Source: Symsagittifera roscoffensis | Lineage: Eukaryota; Xenacoelomorpha; Acoela; Convolutidae | Direction: 5' to 3' | Assembly (NCBI RefSeq): GCF_963678635.1 | Contig: NC_087069.1 | Span: forward strand, 16,774,660 to 16,838,659 | Length of the DNA stretch: 64,000 nt | Part shown: positions 24,101-35,300 of the stretch, in pieces | How the letters are laid out: every line of letters starts with the position of its first letter | Position numbering within the stretch: the stretch's first letter is position 1 | Translations under genes and position numbers: made by a program | The notes under the pieces: generated by a model | The model's input: the letters and a program-made list of their open reading frames with translations, nothing else | The model's database searches: none | What the model was told of the DNA's origin: nothing

Positions 24101-26338
24101 GAAAAAAAAGGATAGGAAAGTTTTTTTTCTTCCGCTGGGAGTAAAAAAAATATAGTCCATTATTAAAACTAAAAATCATTCAAACTTTTCGCAACCTTTT
24201 CCTTTTTTACTGGTCGATAGCGGAGTTTGCATTTGTTTTAACAAAGCACAAGAACTGAGCTTAAAAAAGTCAAACTACTGCAAATCAAATCTGAGCGTGG
24301 AAAAATTTGAAGATTTCCTAAGAAAAACAATAAAAAATCTCCGTGTTTCCAATTTCTCGAAACAATATAACCCAAGTTAACATATAAATAGCAACTTCAA
24401 ACTGTTTGAAATTGACAATTTTGTACAAAATACTTCCAATATGAAAACTTGTTTCATAGACCTTCAGAGAATTTGCCGATTATCAAGCAACCGCGAGCTT
24501 CAATATTATCAAGCAACCGCAGCTCATCGATTTTTTACTATGGGGGTTTCTCGGAGAGATTAAATTGCCAGTTGAGTCCAAACCGCATGCCAACAGAAGA
24601 TTGTCCTTTTCTAGAAAGGTGGAAAACCACTTGTTCACACTATTGTCACAGCAAAGGAGTGCTGCGGCTGTCGATCTCCAGATTTCGACCTTGACATGAG
24701 AGCTGGAAAAATTCATCAATCATAACGATCAAACAATTGATCAATCAAAACTGATAAAGAAGGGAAAAGTTTTAAGTGTACACCAGTTTTAAACATAGCC
24801 AACATATTGTTTGAAAAGTGTGAAAGAACCAGGGAACCGAAAAAAACTTGATCGGAAACTTCGAATTTTGGAGAGAAAAAAAATAAACCACGTTTAAGCT
24901 CTTCGATTTTCAAGAATGCTTTAGGACTGGCATTTTTGAGAAAGCTATTCCACACTCCATTTAGAGAACCCTGGATCAATCTTAATTAAGTTAATTCTGT
25001 ATTTTGGGTTTTTTAAATCTAATGAGGGGGCTAGAACGGGAAAGACCCGACCTCTGATCAGGTTGTGGAAAATCAATCTTTATCTGATCCCTTCCAGGGG
25101 CATCCACAAGCACAGCTGAATAGTCTTCAGTCGGTCTCACTTTCACCAGCCACATCTTGGGAAGACTTCTAGGACTAACGAACTCAAACGAGCCAGAGGA
25201 GGTGAAACGACCCAGTACGAAACACCTAAAAGCAACAGAAGATCGTGGGTTCGAATCCTACTTTGGTCACAGTTGAAGCAGTCAGGTAATCCGCCTCCTT
25301 GTAGTTAGACCAGCTATTGCGAAATGGACGATATCGCTCCGCGGACACAAGGTCCAAGGGAGTAATTAAAAAGGAAATATGGTCAAGGGCAACAAAAAAC
25401 ATAATGCGGGAAAAAACAGGTTGCTAGGCAAGCAGCTCAGGAAACCATTTCTAAAAAAACTACAAGAAATGATACAGTTTCTCCTCGAACTTTCACTTTG
25501 ACTCTATGACGTGGTTCCTTCCCATGTCGTGAAGTGGTTGGAACATCTAGAACCAATTCAAGTTCTAAGCAACAGAACGACTTCAAAATTGTTACTGAAC
25601 TATCAAATTTCTCACCACTCCACCCTCCACGTCCCCCATAGTCCATGTTAAATACTGGCGCTCAATCTTTTTGTAGGAACTTTTAAAGGTTGATCCGACC
25701 AGATATGGATGTCGTAAACTAGTACAGGGGGTCCATTACCACCTTCACGTTAAATCATAACTGAAGATGTGAAAAAGAGAAACCTGTCTCTCAGTTTTCC
25801 ACACTTGAGTCCCAGGGGGGTCACTTCTACTGGGGGTGACGAGGATGAGTCATCCTGACCACCAACTGGGAATCCAGGAAGACCCTTGATGGGGTACAAT
25901 TTGATAGTGTACACTGTTCCAACCTGGTGCCAAGTTGATGATTTGCTTCTACCCAACACTAAAAAAAAGCACATCGAGTTTTAAGCATCAGTGTTGAACT
26001 CAATATTTCCTCACTACATGTGTTGAAGCCATTCAAACTAAGCATAATTCTTCACACCAACAGATTCCAGTTTCGATCGATCATAGTCAGTAGAGGCATT
26101 GGTCATTTTGCCTGGCTGGTATACATTTTCAAAAAGTTTTTTTTAAGCTCTCCTAGAAAAATAGCCGATTAAACTAGACCTAACGTCTTTAATGTGTTTG
26201 GCAAACGCTTAGGACGAGTTGATGTATAAAATTTTAGCAGAAAAACTTACAGTAGATTGAGATTCCAACGGCTCCTAGTCCAATCCCAGCTACCATGGAC
26301 AGGGTGAATGGACATCTGTTCAGAACTGTGGTTGTCAT
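21161..26338 (-). CDS. MARC: Mitochondrial amidoxime-reducing component (mARC), MOSC-domain molybdoenzyme, seven exons
   Basis: Exons (minus strand): 26338-26251, 25958-25784, 25225-25052, 24702-24539, 22611-22442, 22047-21845, 21257-21161; every junction is GT-AG with matching phase, giving about 356 residues (animal mARCs are about 335). Known family role: a molybdenum-cofactor enzyme of the outer mitochondrial membrane that reduces N-hydroxylated compounds with cytochrome b5 and its reductase. Seen here: an N-terminal hydrophobic anchor (SMVAGIGLGAVGISIYLLG); the MOSC N-terminal signature VGTVYTIKLYPIKG ending GLKCGKLRDR; the middle part DGAPLLFVSDASHLDVN; the active-site segment RPCTRCTVTRVDAETG with the conserved Cys pair at about 299 and 302; and the C-terminal DPLFG and ISVGMPVYAI. 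The start ATG at 26338 is the first before the anchor. The last junction is least certain: direct joining loses about 15 residues normally found before the PLFG motif, so a small exon may be missing (candidate 21733-21753). An alternative last acceptor lies at 21268. Confidence 0.88.
23160..23520. repeat. Hairpin-motif repeat and tRNA-derived SINE in mARC intron 4
   Basis: GAGGCGAAGCTGCGCTTCGC at about 23181 is a palindrome that recurs with changes at about 12294, 29264 and 35071, each followed by a CACTTG-like phrase. Just after it, GGATTCCAATCTGCGACC (23300) with TCACGCACTATCCCCTCACC looks like a reversed tRNA-derived head. The tail (AAGCAGCTACATATGCTAA) is shared with the SINE at 36930-37130. 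Confidence 0.5.
23755..24430. repeat. Dispersed repeat family A, copy 2 (mARC intron 4)
   Basis: Same ordered phrases as the copy at 20320: CTTAGGTTGAAAAAATAGAAG, GCAAGTGTAATCAA, AAGCTCTTTGAATTTCAAGAA and TTCCGCTGGGA. Confidence 0.6.
24740..24985. repeat. Dispersed repeat family A, copy 3 (mARC intron 3)
   Basis: Contains ATAGCCAACATATTG, AAAAGTGTGAAAGAACCAGG, AAGCTCTTCGATTTTCAAGAA and ATTTAGAGAACCCTGGATCAA, all family phrases. Confidence 0.6.
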
Positions 26339-26879
26339 TACACCTCATACAACTGACTTGAAGCTAGAGATCTCTCTAGAAGTATTGGATAACATCAATA
26401 TCGATCATTCAAAATGATCCCAAGCTTCGGTCGTGAAATTCATAACATATCTTGAAATTATAAACGAACGCAACTTTATATCTTTGCAGTGTTCATGCTT
26501 CTTTCAGCGGGCCAGTATTATGAAGTCAAAAACCGAATTACAAATCGATTAGAACAAATATGAAAATCCTTAACAAGTTCAATATTATTGTTCTGATCAT
26601 TTTACGACACGGAGCTATCGCGCAGGGAGTCTTTTTTCTGCCCAAATTGAAGTACCTAAAGAAAAACTCGTACTAGTTCCAGTGGTATCATATTAAAGTC
26701 TTGGTCTTGATTCGGAGTTTTTCCTTTTTTAAAGATTATATGAGGCGAAACTTGCCAATGACACGATGAAAGACTGAATTCTCGATTTGATTTTGGTAAT
26801 ATTACATCAAAATTGGCAGTTTTTTTTACTCTTTCAATCGCCTTTTAGTTACAATAAAATCAAGAAATTTAGGGAACAC

Positions 26880-27290
26880 ATTTTAAAAATAGCCAACAAG
26901 AGATTGCAAAAGTGTAAAAGAACAAGAAAACCCAAAAAAAAATGATTGAAAAAGATTGAACATCTTCAACTTTCGGAAAAAAGAATATTGCGCTCTTGAA
27001 GGTCTTTGAATATCAAATACTGCTTTGATTGGCACTTTTTTCGTAAAGTTAGCCCATTCAGAGAAAACTGGATCAATATTTAACTTTTTAATTCCGATGT
27101 TGCCTTCATTTAACAGAGGAATTGAAGTGAACTTAAAATTAATCAAACTTCAGCGAAAAATCAAATTTCAGCTTGCAAAAAAAATTAAGATTTTTTTTCC
27201 TGGAAAAAAAAAGAACCAAAAAAAAGTCAACACCTATATAAGTGAAAAAAAAAATTTTTATTCTCACTCAAAAATAAAAACTTTTTTTTA
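26880..27290. repeat. Dispersed repeat family A, copy 4
   Basis: Contains ATAGCCAACAAGAGATTGC, AAAGTGTAAAAGAACAAG, AAAGTTAGCCCATTCAG, AAAACTGGATCAATATTTAA and the tail ATATAAGTGAAAAA. It lies in the 5' flank of mARC. The rest of 26339-27650 shows no gene. Confidence 0.6.
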
Positions 27291-29579
27291 AATACATTTC
27301 TCAATTTTGGACTTCTTACTTGATGGTCGCACCAATGCTGTACTGCTTATTGCTGTGCTCTTATGAAGTTCCTTGAAAACTATGAACAATACTATGAACA
27401 AAACTAGAATTATGAACAATACTAATAATAAATTAAGTCTTAATTAACAATCATGTCAACAACAGAAAATTAACCCGAAGAACTAAAGAAACGATTGAAT
27501 GAAACAGCTTCATCTCAGATACAAAGATCAAACTCCTCTCTCTAACAAAACGACCATGTCTTGCTTTGAGTCCAGCCGAAAAAATATCAGAAGAAAAAGC
27601 AAAAAGATGATCGTGAGTAGTATTGAAAGAGTCCTTGACATGTAACTTCCAGAAGTACTAAAATATTGAAATCCCTGTTGAATGAAGAACTGCAAAAACA
27701 ATCGAAGAAATTATTCTCGATAAAGTCAAGCATTATACTAATCTAGAAACCAGAAAGTGCTATTTGAAAGCTGTGTCGGAGGTAGAACTGTAAGAAGGGT
27801 ACAATAGGCATGTAAATATCCGCATCAATGGAACTCCTGAAGAGCACGATCAAATCGGCGATGGAAGACAAAAACTTCAGGACAACAAAAATCAGTGCTA
27901 ATGTTGTATTTTCAGGACGAAAAAGTAACATACGCACAATGATAGTACGCTTTTATAGAAGAGAAGCGATAGTTGATATTTTTCAAAAATAGAAAGCCCT
28001 GAACGAGTCTTAGAACATCAAATCTATCAAAATATACGAAGATTCGACGGCTCCTCGACTACAATATTGAAACCTCAAGAAGCAGGATGAAAGAAGGGAA
28101 ACAGTATGGACCCGAGAACGTACAATTTTTTTTTAATTCGAAAACGAAAACAACGTGCAAAGTATTAGAGGCGTCTGAACAATCTGCAGTATCCGATTGA
28201 TGTTATGGGAAAATGCCTCGGCAAAACATAGCAACCATCCTTGAAAGTATTTGAATGCCAAATCTCTTATGTGGCTTATATTTCTCACTTTAATGCAGGT
28301 TCTTTGCATCAACACTACGATGAATTGTTAGCACTAATCAAAAGCCTTGAGTCACCATCTGACTTAATATGCTTAAGTGAAACATGGTCGCAAGAAGGTG
28401 ACTGTCCAAACAGCAACAAACTAGAAGGCTATGATAAAGAAATCTATAAGGCAAGGAAAAAAACAATAGCGGTGTAATGATACATTTTAACTAAAACGTC
28501 ACGATTATAAAAAAAAAATTGAGTTGCGAAATACCTGAGAGTTTACTGATCCAGTTGAAACGTTTTCGTTTCTCTTGATAATTTTAATTCATCAAAAAAC
28601 AATCAATTTGCTTTCGTTTATCAACTTGATCATATACCAGAAATTTTAGGTGAAACAAAAGCTACAGTCAAAATATACGGTGACTGCAATATTCAACTTC
28701 TCAAGAACAATAACATTAGATCTAAATATCTTGACATTATAGAAAATAATGGGTTCGTTAAAATGATAAGACAACCGACCAGAAAGTAGCAACCAGTGAA
28801 ACCCTTTTAGATCACTACCTGGCAAAAAATGTTCAAGTAAAAACAAGTCAAGAAAAAAACAAGAGCTTCTTCGATCATTTTAGGATTATTTTAGAAAAAT
28901 ATACCGAGCCATCTAAGGATCCATTGTGAAATTTTTTCGTGACACTTCTATTCTAAAATCCAATTCAAATGTCGAGGAAGTCAAAATCACTCAGTCCCAC
29001 TCTCTTCTTGAATTGGATAACTCTGAACACTCGAAATCAGCTGATACATGTTTCAATAATGTTCAATTTAAATTCCTCGAAGTATTGGATAATTTCGCAC
29101 CATTGAAAAAACGAGGCAAAAATTGAAGTCTTTCGCTGACAAACAAAATAAAACATCTGATCGCAAAACAAAACCGATTTCATAAAGCTTGTTCTAAAAA
29201 TAAATTAGCTCAAGAAGTCAGATCAAGCTGTTCAAAGGAGTAATATACAACTTCACTACACAGAGGCGAAGCTGAGCTTCGCACCACTTGCAGTACAAAT
29301 GATTGTTATGAAAATCAAACTGAAAAAATTCAATAAACAATTTTTATCAAAAAGAATGCAAAGCATTCCAAACAAAAATGCCTGCACCATAAATACTCTA
29401 GAAGGAGCTTTGGGAAGGCTATACAAAAGCCAAGTTTTCAAAAAATTCCTTTCTGAGGAACTAAGCAATCATCTAAATTAGCCAAAATTTTATATTTGCA
29501 AGAAAAGCAAGTCTCAACTAGAATCGAGCTCCCAGGTTTTGTCTTCTCAAGCATGGGGTAACAGCATCGTGGACTAAAG

Positions 29580-29760
29580 ATGAAACAACTAAGCCGACCA
29601 AAATAAACAGACGGACGATGAACCGAAAAGCACAGTCTAGTTTGCAAAAAAAGGGCCCGGCCGGATTCGAACCGCAAATCTTCAACATCTCAAGCAGTTA
29701 TTTTATCTCTACGCCAGATGCGCTGGATGGTTTGATTGGATTTGAATTTATAATTACAAA
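29580..29760 (-). repeat. tRNA-derived SINE, copy 1
   Basis: Starts with ACAACTAAGCCGACCAAAATA and contains the reversed B-box GGATTCGAACC at about 29663 followed by a reversed tRNA-like body ending CTACGCCAGATGCGCTGG. The same head recurs near 30119 and 40080. Confidence 0.6.
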
Positions 29761-30114
29761 GCTGTTACAAAGCCGAAAAACCATGAGCATAAACCCTTCA
29801 TGCCGAGCAGAAACCCTTCATGACGAGCAGAAACCCATCTAAACTTTAAAAAAATCCCGTCAAAGCACACACACGCACATAAAAGTTTCTTTTTGGACGT
29901 AACAGCGCAATAAGATGCCACTAAGTCGTTATTAATTAGGCCGAAATTTATTCAGCCGATAAAAAAGACGAAAAAAAAATTGAAATTTTAACAAATTGAG
30001 CTCGTCAAGTTACAATCAATGCCAATGTGAAAAGCAAATTTCGATTCGCCCGGTTTTTTAAATGCTTAAAACAACTGTAGTTAAAAACATTTATAGCTAA
30101 AATTAACTATTCTT

Positions 30115-30300
30115 AGATGTGGGAACTAAGCCGGCAAAACATAAGCAGACAAAGAAAAGGCTTTTTTTAAACCGGAACAATTACCGTTTGAAAAAAAAAC
30201 TGATTCTGGTCAGATTCCAACCCAGGACCTTTGCCGTCCCAGGCGTATTCGTTACCACCCGGCTAAGCGTGCAAGAGAGACTTCAAATTTTGAACTCTTT
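30115..30300 (-). repeat. tRNA-derived SINE, copy 2
   Basis: GGAACTAAGCCGGCAAAACATA, then CAGATTCCAACCCAGGACC (degenerate reversed B-box) and TTACCACCCGGCTAAGCGTGC, a reversed tRNA-like 5' half. Confidence 0.6.
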
Positions 30301-31140
30301 ATGAACCAAGGTAACACCAGTTCAATTAGTTCTAGGAGTCCAGTGGACAAAGTTGGTTACGAGAAAAAAAGTCTAGTATTCAATTACAATACCCTTGCTA
30401 TCGCAAGGATAATAACAAAGTGAAAAGCTTTTTTGATGATTCAAGTCAGGTTTACTCACTTTCAAATGAAATAAAATGCACAAATAAAAAATTATTACCT
30501 CCCATAATGAAATGGCCAATTAGTCTTACCGTTTATTTTCGACAATGGACATTAACCTAGCTAGTAAAATGTTAGCATTGAAAACATTTCAAAAGTACGA
30601 AGTGTTGAGTTTCTGTATGTTAAACTATCTATTACTGATTTGGAAGTAGAGTCAATTATTGTATCGATGCAGAATAAAACCTCGTCTAACGTAGATGAAA
30701 TTATTTAATTATTGAAGCAAACCGTTTGGAAATTGTACCCAAGTTTAGAAGCTAATTGATATTTTATTGAAAACGTGATCCTTTCCCAACTGATTGACAA
30801 GCATTTATCTACCCTCTTTTTAAAGTGAGATCGAAGCTTGACGTTAATAATTACAGACCCAGTTCTTTTCTTACAGCTGGAAGAAATTTTTTGAAACAGC
30901 GATGCACAACAGAATATACGGGTGTTTCGAAAACAATTGCTTAATTTACGTGAAACAGGTCGGTTTCCGTAAACAACAGTACTATTGATGCGCTTGCAGA
31001 AATGACTGAAAAAATTTGTCTGGATAATTTGTTTTTCTTGACCTGAAAAAAGCGTTTGATACCCTCAACCATTTCATATAACTTAAAAAATTAGAAATGT
31101 ATGGTGTTGAATCAAACGAGCATGGAAATTGTCTAGAATT

Positions 31141-32396
31141 TATTGAGAACGTACCCAGAAAAACTGAAAATTAGTTTCGCTATTTAAATTTTACTATTTT
31201 ACTGATCATCAAATGATCTTTGAGAATAAATATCAAAACTGCAAAGCCTTTCGTCTTTGTTCTTGTAAACTTCCAAATTGTTTCATTAAAAAAAGCCGAA
31301 TAAGCCCATCAACGAAATCAAAAACAAGTTTTCCGCACCTTGTACCAGAGGGTTGCAACATATTTGCAATAAAATTCTCGGCTAACTCGGTGAAATTGTC
31401 CATGACTAATGCAAGCTATTATAATGACATTATTAAATTTAAAAAAAGCGAGAAATAAATTATCAACCTACGATGATTCACACAAATTAATTTATAGTTA
31501 GACGTGAGAATAGCATGATTCATTATTCTCAGGAACAAAGCAATTTTTAAGCGCTTCAGAATTACAGATCTGTTACAGTCAAATTTACATTGTGTATGTT
31601 AACTGTTCCGATGTGCGATGTGAAACATTTGACAACATCAATTCACATGTCAATGAAAGTCATTTCATGCTTCGCTTCATGACTCATCTTATGAAACTGT
31701 AGCAGCCGTGCAATTGACTTACCATTTGTTTCCTCTTGACCGCACATTTCTCTTCTAATCAAGATTTGTGCTAGTTGAACTCTTTGCCGTTTGTTCAACT
31801 TCTGCTGTTTTTTTTCGCACTGTAGGTTAAAAAAATTTGTTTTTTTTTGGGGGGGGGGGGGGTGTTAGAGCGCGCTGAAAAACGCAATTTTTGGTCAGAA
31901 CCTTCAAAAAGTGCTAAAACGGCATTTTTTGGCATTTTCTAATTATACAAATATCCGCCTGCGGCGCAGCAAACCTTTAGCAAAAAAATCAGTCAAAAAG
32001 GAACAGAAAACACTGGAAACCGTTGTGTTAAACTGGGGCCTTATTGACACGATTGGTAAAAACAAAAGATTAACACTAAATTGAAAAAAGTGCAAAAAAA
32101 TTAAAGCGTAATTGATGGATGATACAAATTCAGCGGCAAATAATTGTGACCCAAATTACTGCTAAGCAATGAGGCACAGCGAAGTATTTTTCTTGAGTGT
32201 GCTCCAAAATATCATAACCAGAAGAATGAAAGATCATTACTGATTAGTTAGCTTTTTAAAATTTTCAAGCCAGGTTGCATTAATTTTACAGCATTTTTCA
32301 CTTTTCCACTATGATATTCTGAAACTATGAAATAGGGAGAGGAGGACTATTGATCGAATCCCCCTATGAAAAAAGTTTCACAAGAACGAGCATCAC
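31141..32396. other. Intergenic DNA 3' of Bora with a hAT-family fragment
   Basis: 31,830-32,000 carries a run of about 15 G and the phrase CGCCTGCGGCGCAGCAAA found inside the hAT-like MITE at 12961-13369. Other short open frames (for example 31213-31458) are unsupported. No clear AATAAA was found close downstream of the Bora stop. Confidence 0.5.
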
Positions 32397-35300
32397 TTAA
32401 GTTTCCTTATTACATCGCGACTCCCACCACTGGTCGGTCAAGACATCTTTCAAAGTTCCCGACAAATCAATTTTGCTCCCTCTTTGACCTTGAGAAGAAC
32501 TTGAACTTCGAGTAGAAATAGAAAAACAGTCAATAGATATGCCTTTATTTGCTAACATCTCTTTCGTGTTTGTACTATCATGCAGCGGCACAAAACTCGA
32601 CAAACCCAATTTTCCCATCTGCTCGCTATGATTGATTCGGTTGTTTTCGTTTAGAATCAATTTCTCAGTTCCAAGAAACTGACTGCTAGAACTTTGGTGA
32701 GATACATTTTCTTTAGCTATAAGTCGATCAGATCTTAAGCGTTTCTGACCAATATTTAAAACCGAGCTTTTTGTCGAGTTTAAAATATTATTTGCATCGT
32801 TCGCGGTATTTGACTTATTCATTGAACTTTGGTTTTCGATTGAATTTTTGATATGTGTTGATGATTCAATATTGAATAGCTCGCGTCCAAAAGATTTTTG
32901 TCGGACAAAAGATCCCGCTTTTGAGCTTTTCGCGATGAGTCCACTTAAATCCGGTGTCGCTGAAATTCTTGATACTTTCGGTTTCTGTTTTGGCGTACAA
33001 TCACCATAATCATCTGACATATTATCTCTCGGTGAAACCCTTTTCGGCTCTGAAACATTAGTGGTCACGATGTTAGATTCGTTTGGACTTGAGCGAATTT
33101 CAAATCCGTCAAACTGATCACGAATGCCAGCTGAAGTTTTATCCAAAGCCGCCCTTTCAAGGTTTGTGTTCACGGTCTGATCACGTGATGATTCGTCATT
33201 GACGAAGGACAAATTCTGCAAAGATTGCGCATTTAACACACAAGGCGAATTTTGTGACGACGCTCGTATTGGATCTCTATATTCAGTTCTTACTCTAATT
33301 TCAGAACTGACATTTCCGCTGTTTGCCGAATGTTCACTTAGCCTATTACTATTGCTTTGCTCGTTCCGCGAAGCTTCATTATTCGATGAAATATTGGGAA
33401 AACTCAATGAGTTATGCGAGCTATGCAGAATTCCACTATCAGTTGTCGCGAACTGCGACGTCCCCTGCAGCGCTTGATTCTGTTGACTATTCACAATATG
33501 AGTACTTGATAACGCGGGTGCAAATTGTTGCACATTTGAACTTGACCCGGCGGCGAAACCGCTGTCTTCGGTTAAGGTCAAAGTATCATTCGGGTTGATC
33601 GCTGGAATCGTACTGATCATAGCTGCGTCGTCGAAGCTAATCTGCCTCGTGCTTTCTAGTCTCGCTGATACCCCTCGCCCTCCGATTGCCGAGTGGGTTC
33701 GATTCTCAGTTTCGTCTCCAATTCTCACCGGTGACGAGTTTAAAATTTGACTGTTATTGTTTTCCGACCTCGCGTAATTTAAAACTTCCTCTTCGGAAAT
33801 AGAAGACAGAGATAAAAAGCGAACCATTTGATTCGGATTCTCGTCCGCGACACTCGAACTCATTGCTCTATTTTCGAAGTTTTGTTCATTTTCAAAGTCT
33901 TCTTCTCTACTTTGTGCACTGTTGCATGGCTCGATAGCCGAGATGTTAGCTTCAAACGAAAGGCGCCTCGTGCCTTTAGATGAGCTCGCAACACATTCCA
34001 GATCTCGTGAACATCCTGAAACATATTCAATCATTCAAAAGCCAAATGAAACAAGAATCGCTAGTTGATGTACATGTAGCACAAAATTCTCTGACTTCAC
34101 CGATTCAAGAAACAAAACTTTTTTTCATCACTTTTCTATACTTCTGTTATCTTTTTAGTACAGGGCGATTGAATCAAATGTCTATATGCAAGAATGAAAA
34201 AGAACGTCACTTAAAAAGGGCGTTCAAACTTTGAGTACTAAAATAAAGTCAAAATTGTTGTCAGCCAGTCATCAATTTTTGTCTAAATTAGTCCGAGAAC
34301 CAGTTGTTCTCACCACCGAGAGAAAATTTTCGGAAAATCCGTACCAAGAAAAAAATGGCTTTAATCTGATAACCTTGAAGTAGTCAAAGTTGGCAGGAAA
34401 AAAACAAAAACTACCCTAATCCATAGCTCCTTTACACTCTTCGATAATGGTTGGAACAACAACCAATGACAACTTAAACAATGTCTGTCAATCTGATCAA
34501 AAGTTAATTGAAACAATTTTAGTTTTTATCTGCTCGTTTGTTTTAATAAAACCAAAGGATCCCTCGCCATCTTGCTCATTTTCAACCAACAAAACCTTAA
34601 TATTTTTATACGGGTACCAAATTCGAAAGTTGAGAGAAGACAGCGGACCGCAAAAAAACAACAACTTTTACTCAAGACTTCGAAACCTAAGCAACAGACA
34701 GTTGGAAAAGTGTGAGAACAAGACAAGAAAAAAATAAACGTAAATGTTTGAACATTTTCCAACTTTCGAGTTGCAAAGAAGATATATCACGTTTAAACTC
34801 TCTGAATTTCGAATACCGTTTATGATTGGCACTTTTTGCGTTAAGATATCCCATTTAGAGAAACTGGATCAATAGGTATTTTTTGCGCTGGAAATCTATT
34901 TTTGAAACTAGAAGTCATTCGCGTTTTTTGTGGTTTTTTTTCACTTCTGCTGCTTGATAGTTGAGTTTGCCTTCATTTAACAAAAGAAAAGAATTGAAAA
35001 AAAAATCATCAGCCAAACCGCTAAAAATTAACTTTGAGCATGAACAAATTCCTGGAAAAAAAACACTGAGGTGAAGTTGCACTTCGCATACACAAGCAAA
35101 AATATGACCGATAACGCTACTGGGAAAAACTAAATGAGTAAAACATTAGGTTGGAAAAAAAGAAAGTTCATACTATAACACAAGCTTTGGTTGTGTAATC
35201 ATCACGACCAATGTAAGTGAAAATCAGTTCTTTCGATTGCACTTAAGAAAAGTGCCAAAAAATAGTAGAACTGGCTGAACTTAAAGTATCTTCCAGTGGA

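Larger units (their letters stand above)
27650..31140 (+). pseudogene. Decayed non-LTR retrotransposon (LINE; CR1/Jockey-like) with ORF1, endonuclease and reverse-transcriptase remnants
   Basis: Read in broken frames on the plus strand. About 27,760-28,090 resembles LINE ORF1 RNA-binding proteins (VNIRINGIPEEHD, then VRFYRREAIVDIF). 28,283-28,475 gives FNAGSLHQHYDELLAL and LICLSETW, the start of an APE-type endonuclease. 28,665-28,830 gives KIYGDCNIQLLK, NNGFVKMIRQPTR and TLLDHYLAKN, its central part. 29,080-29,125 gives FLEVLDNFAPLKKR, the linker. 30,800-31,090 gives DVNNYRP, VKQVGFRKQ and FLDLKKAFDTLNH, reverse-transcriptase blocks. Many stops and frameshifts make it dead. SINE copies are inserted in it (29,580-29,760 and 30,115-30,300). 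The assignment to the Jockey/CR1 branch is an inference from these motifs. Confidence 0.8.

Noticed and set aside
25235-25270. tRNA gene at GTGGGTTCGAATCC (mARC intron 2)
   Set aside because: Only the B-box/T-arm is present; more likely a SINE scrap.
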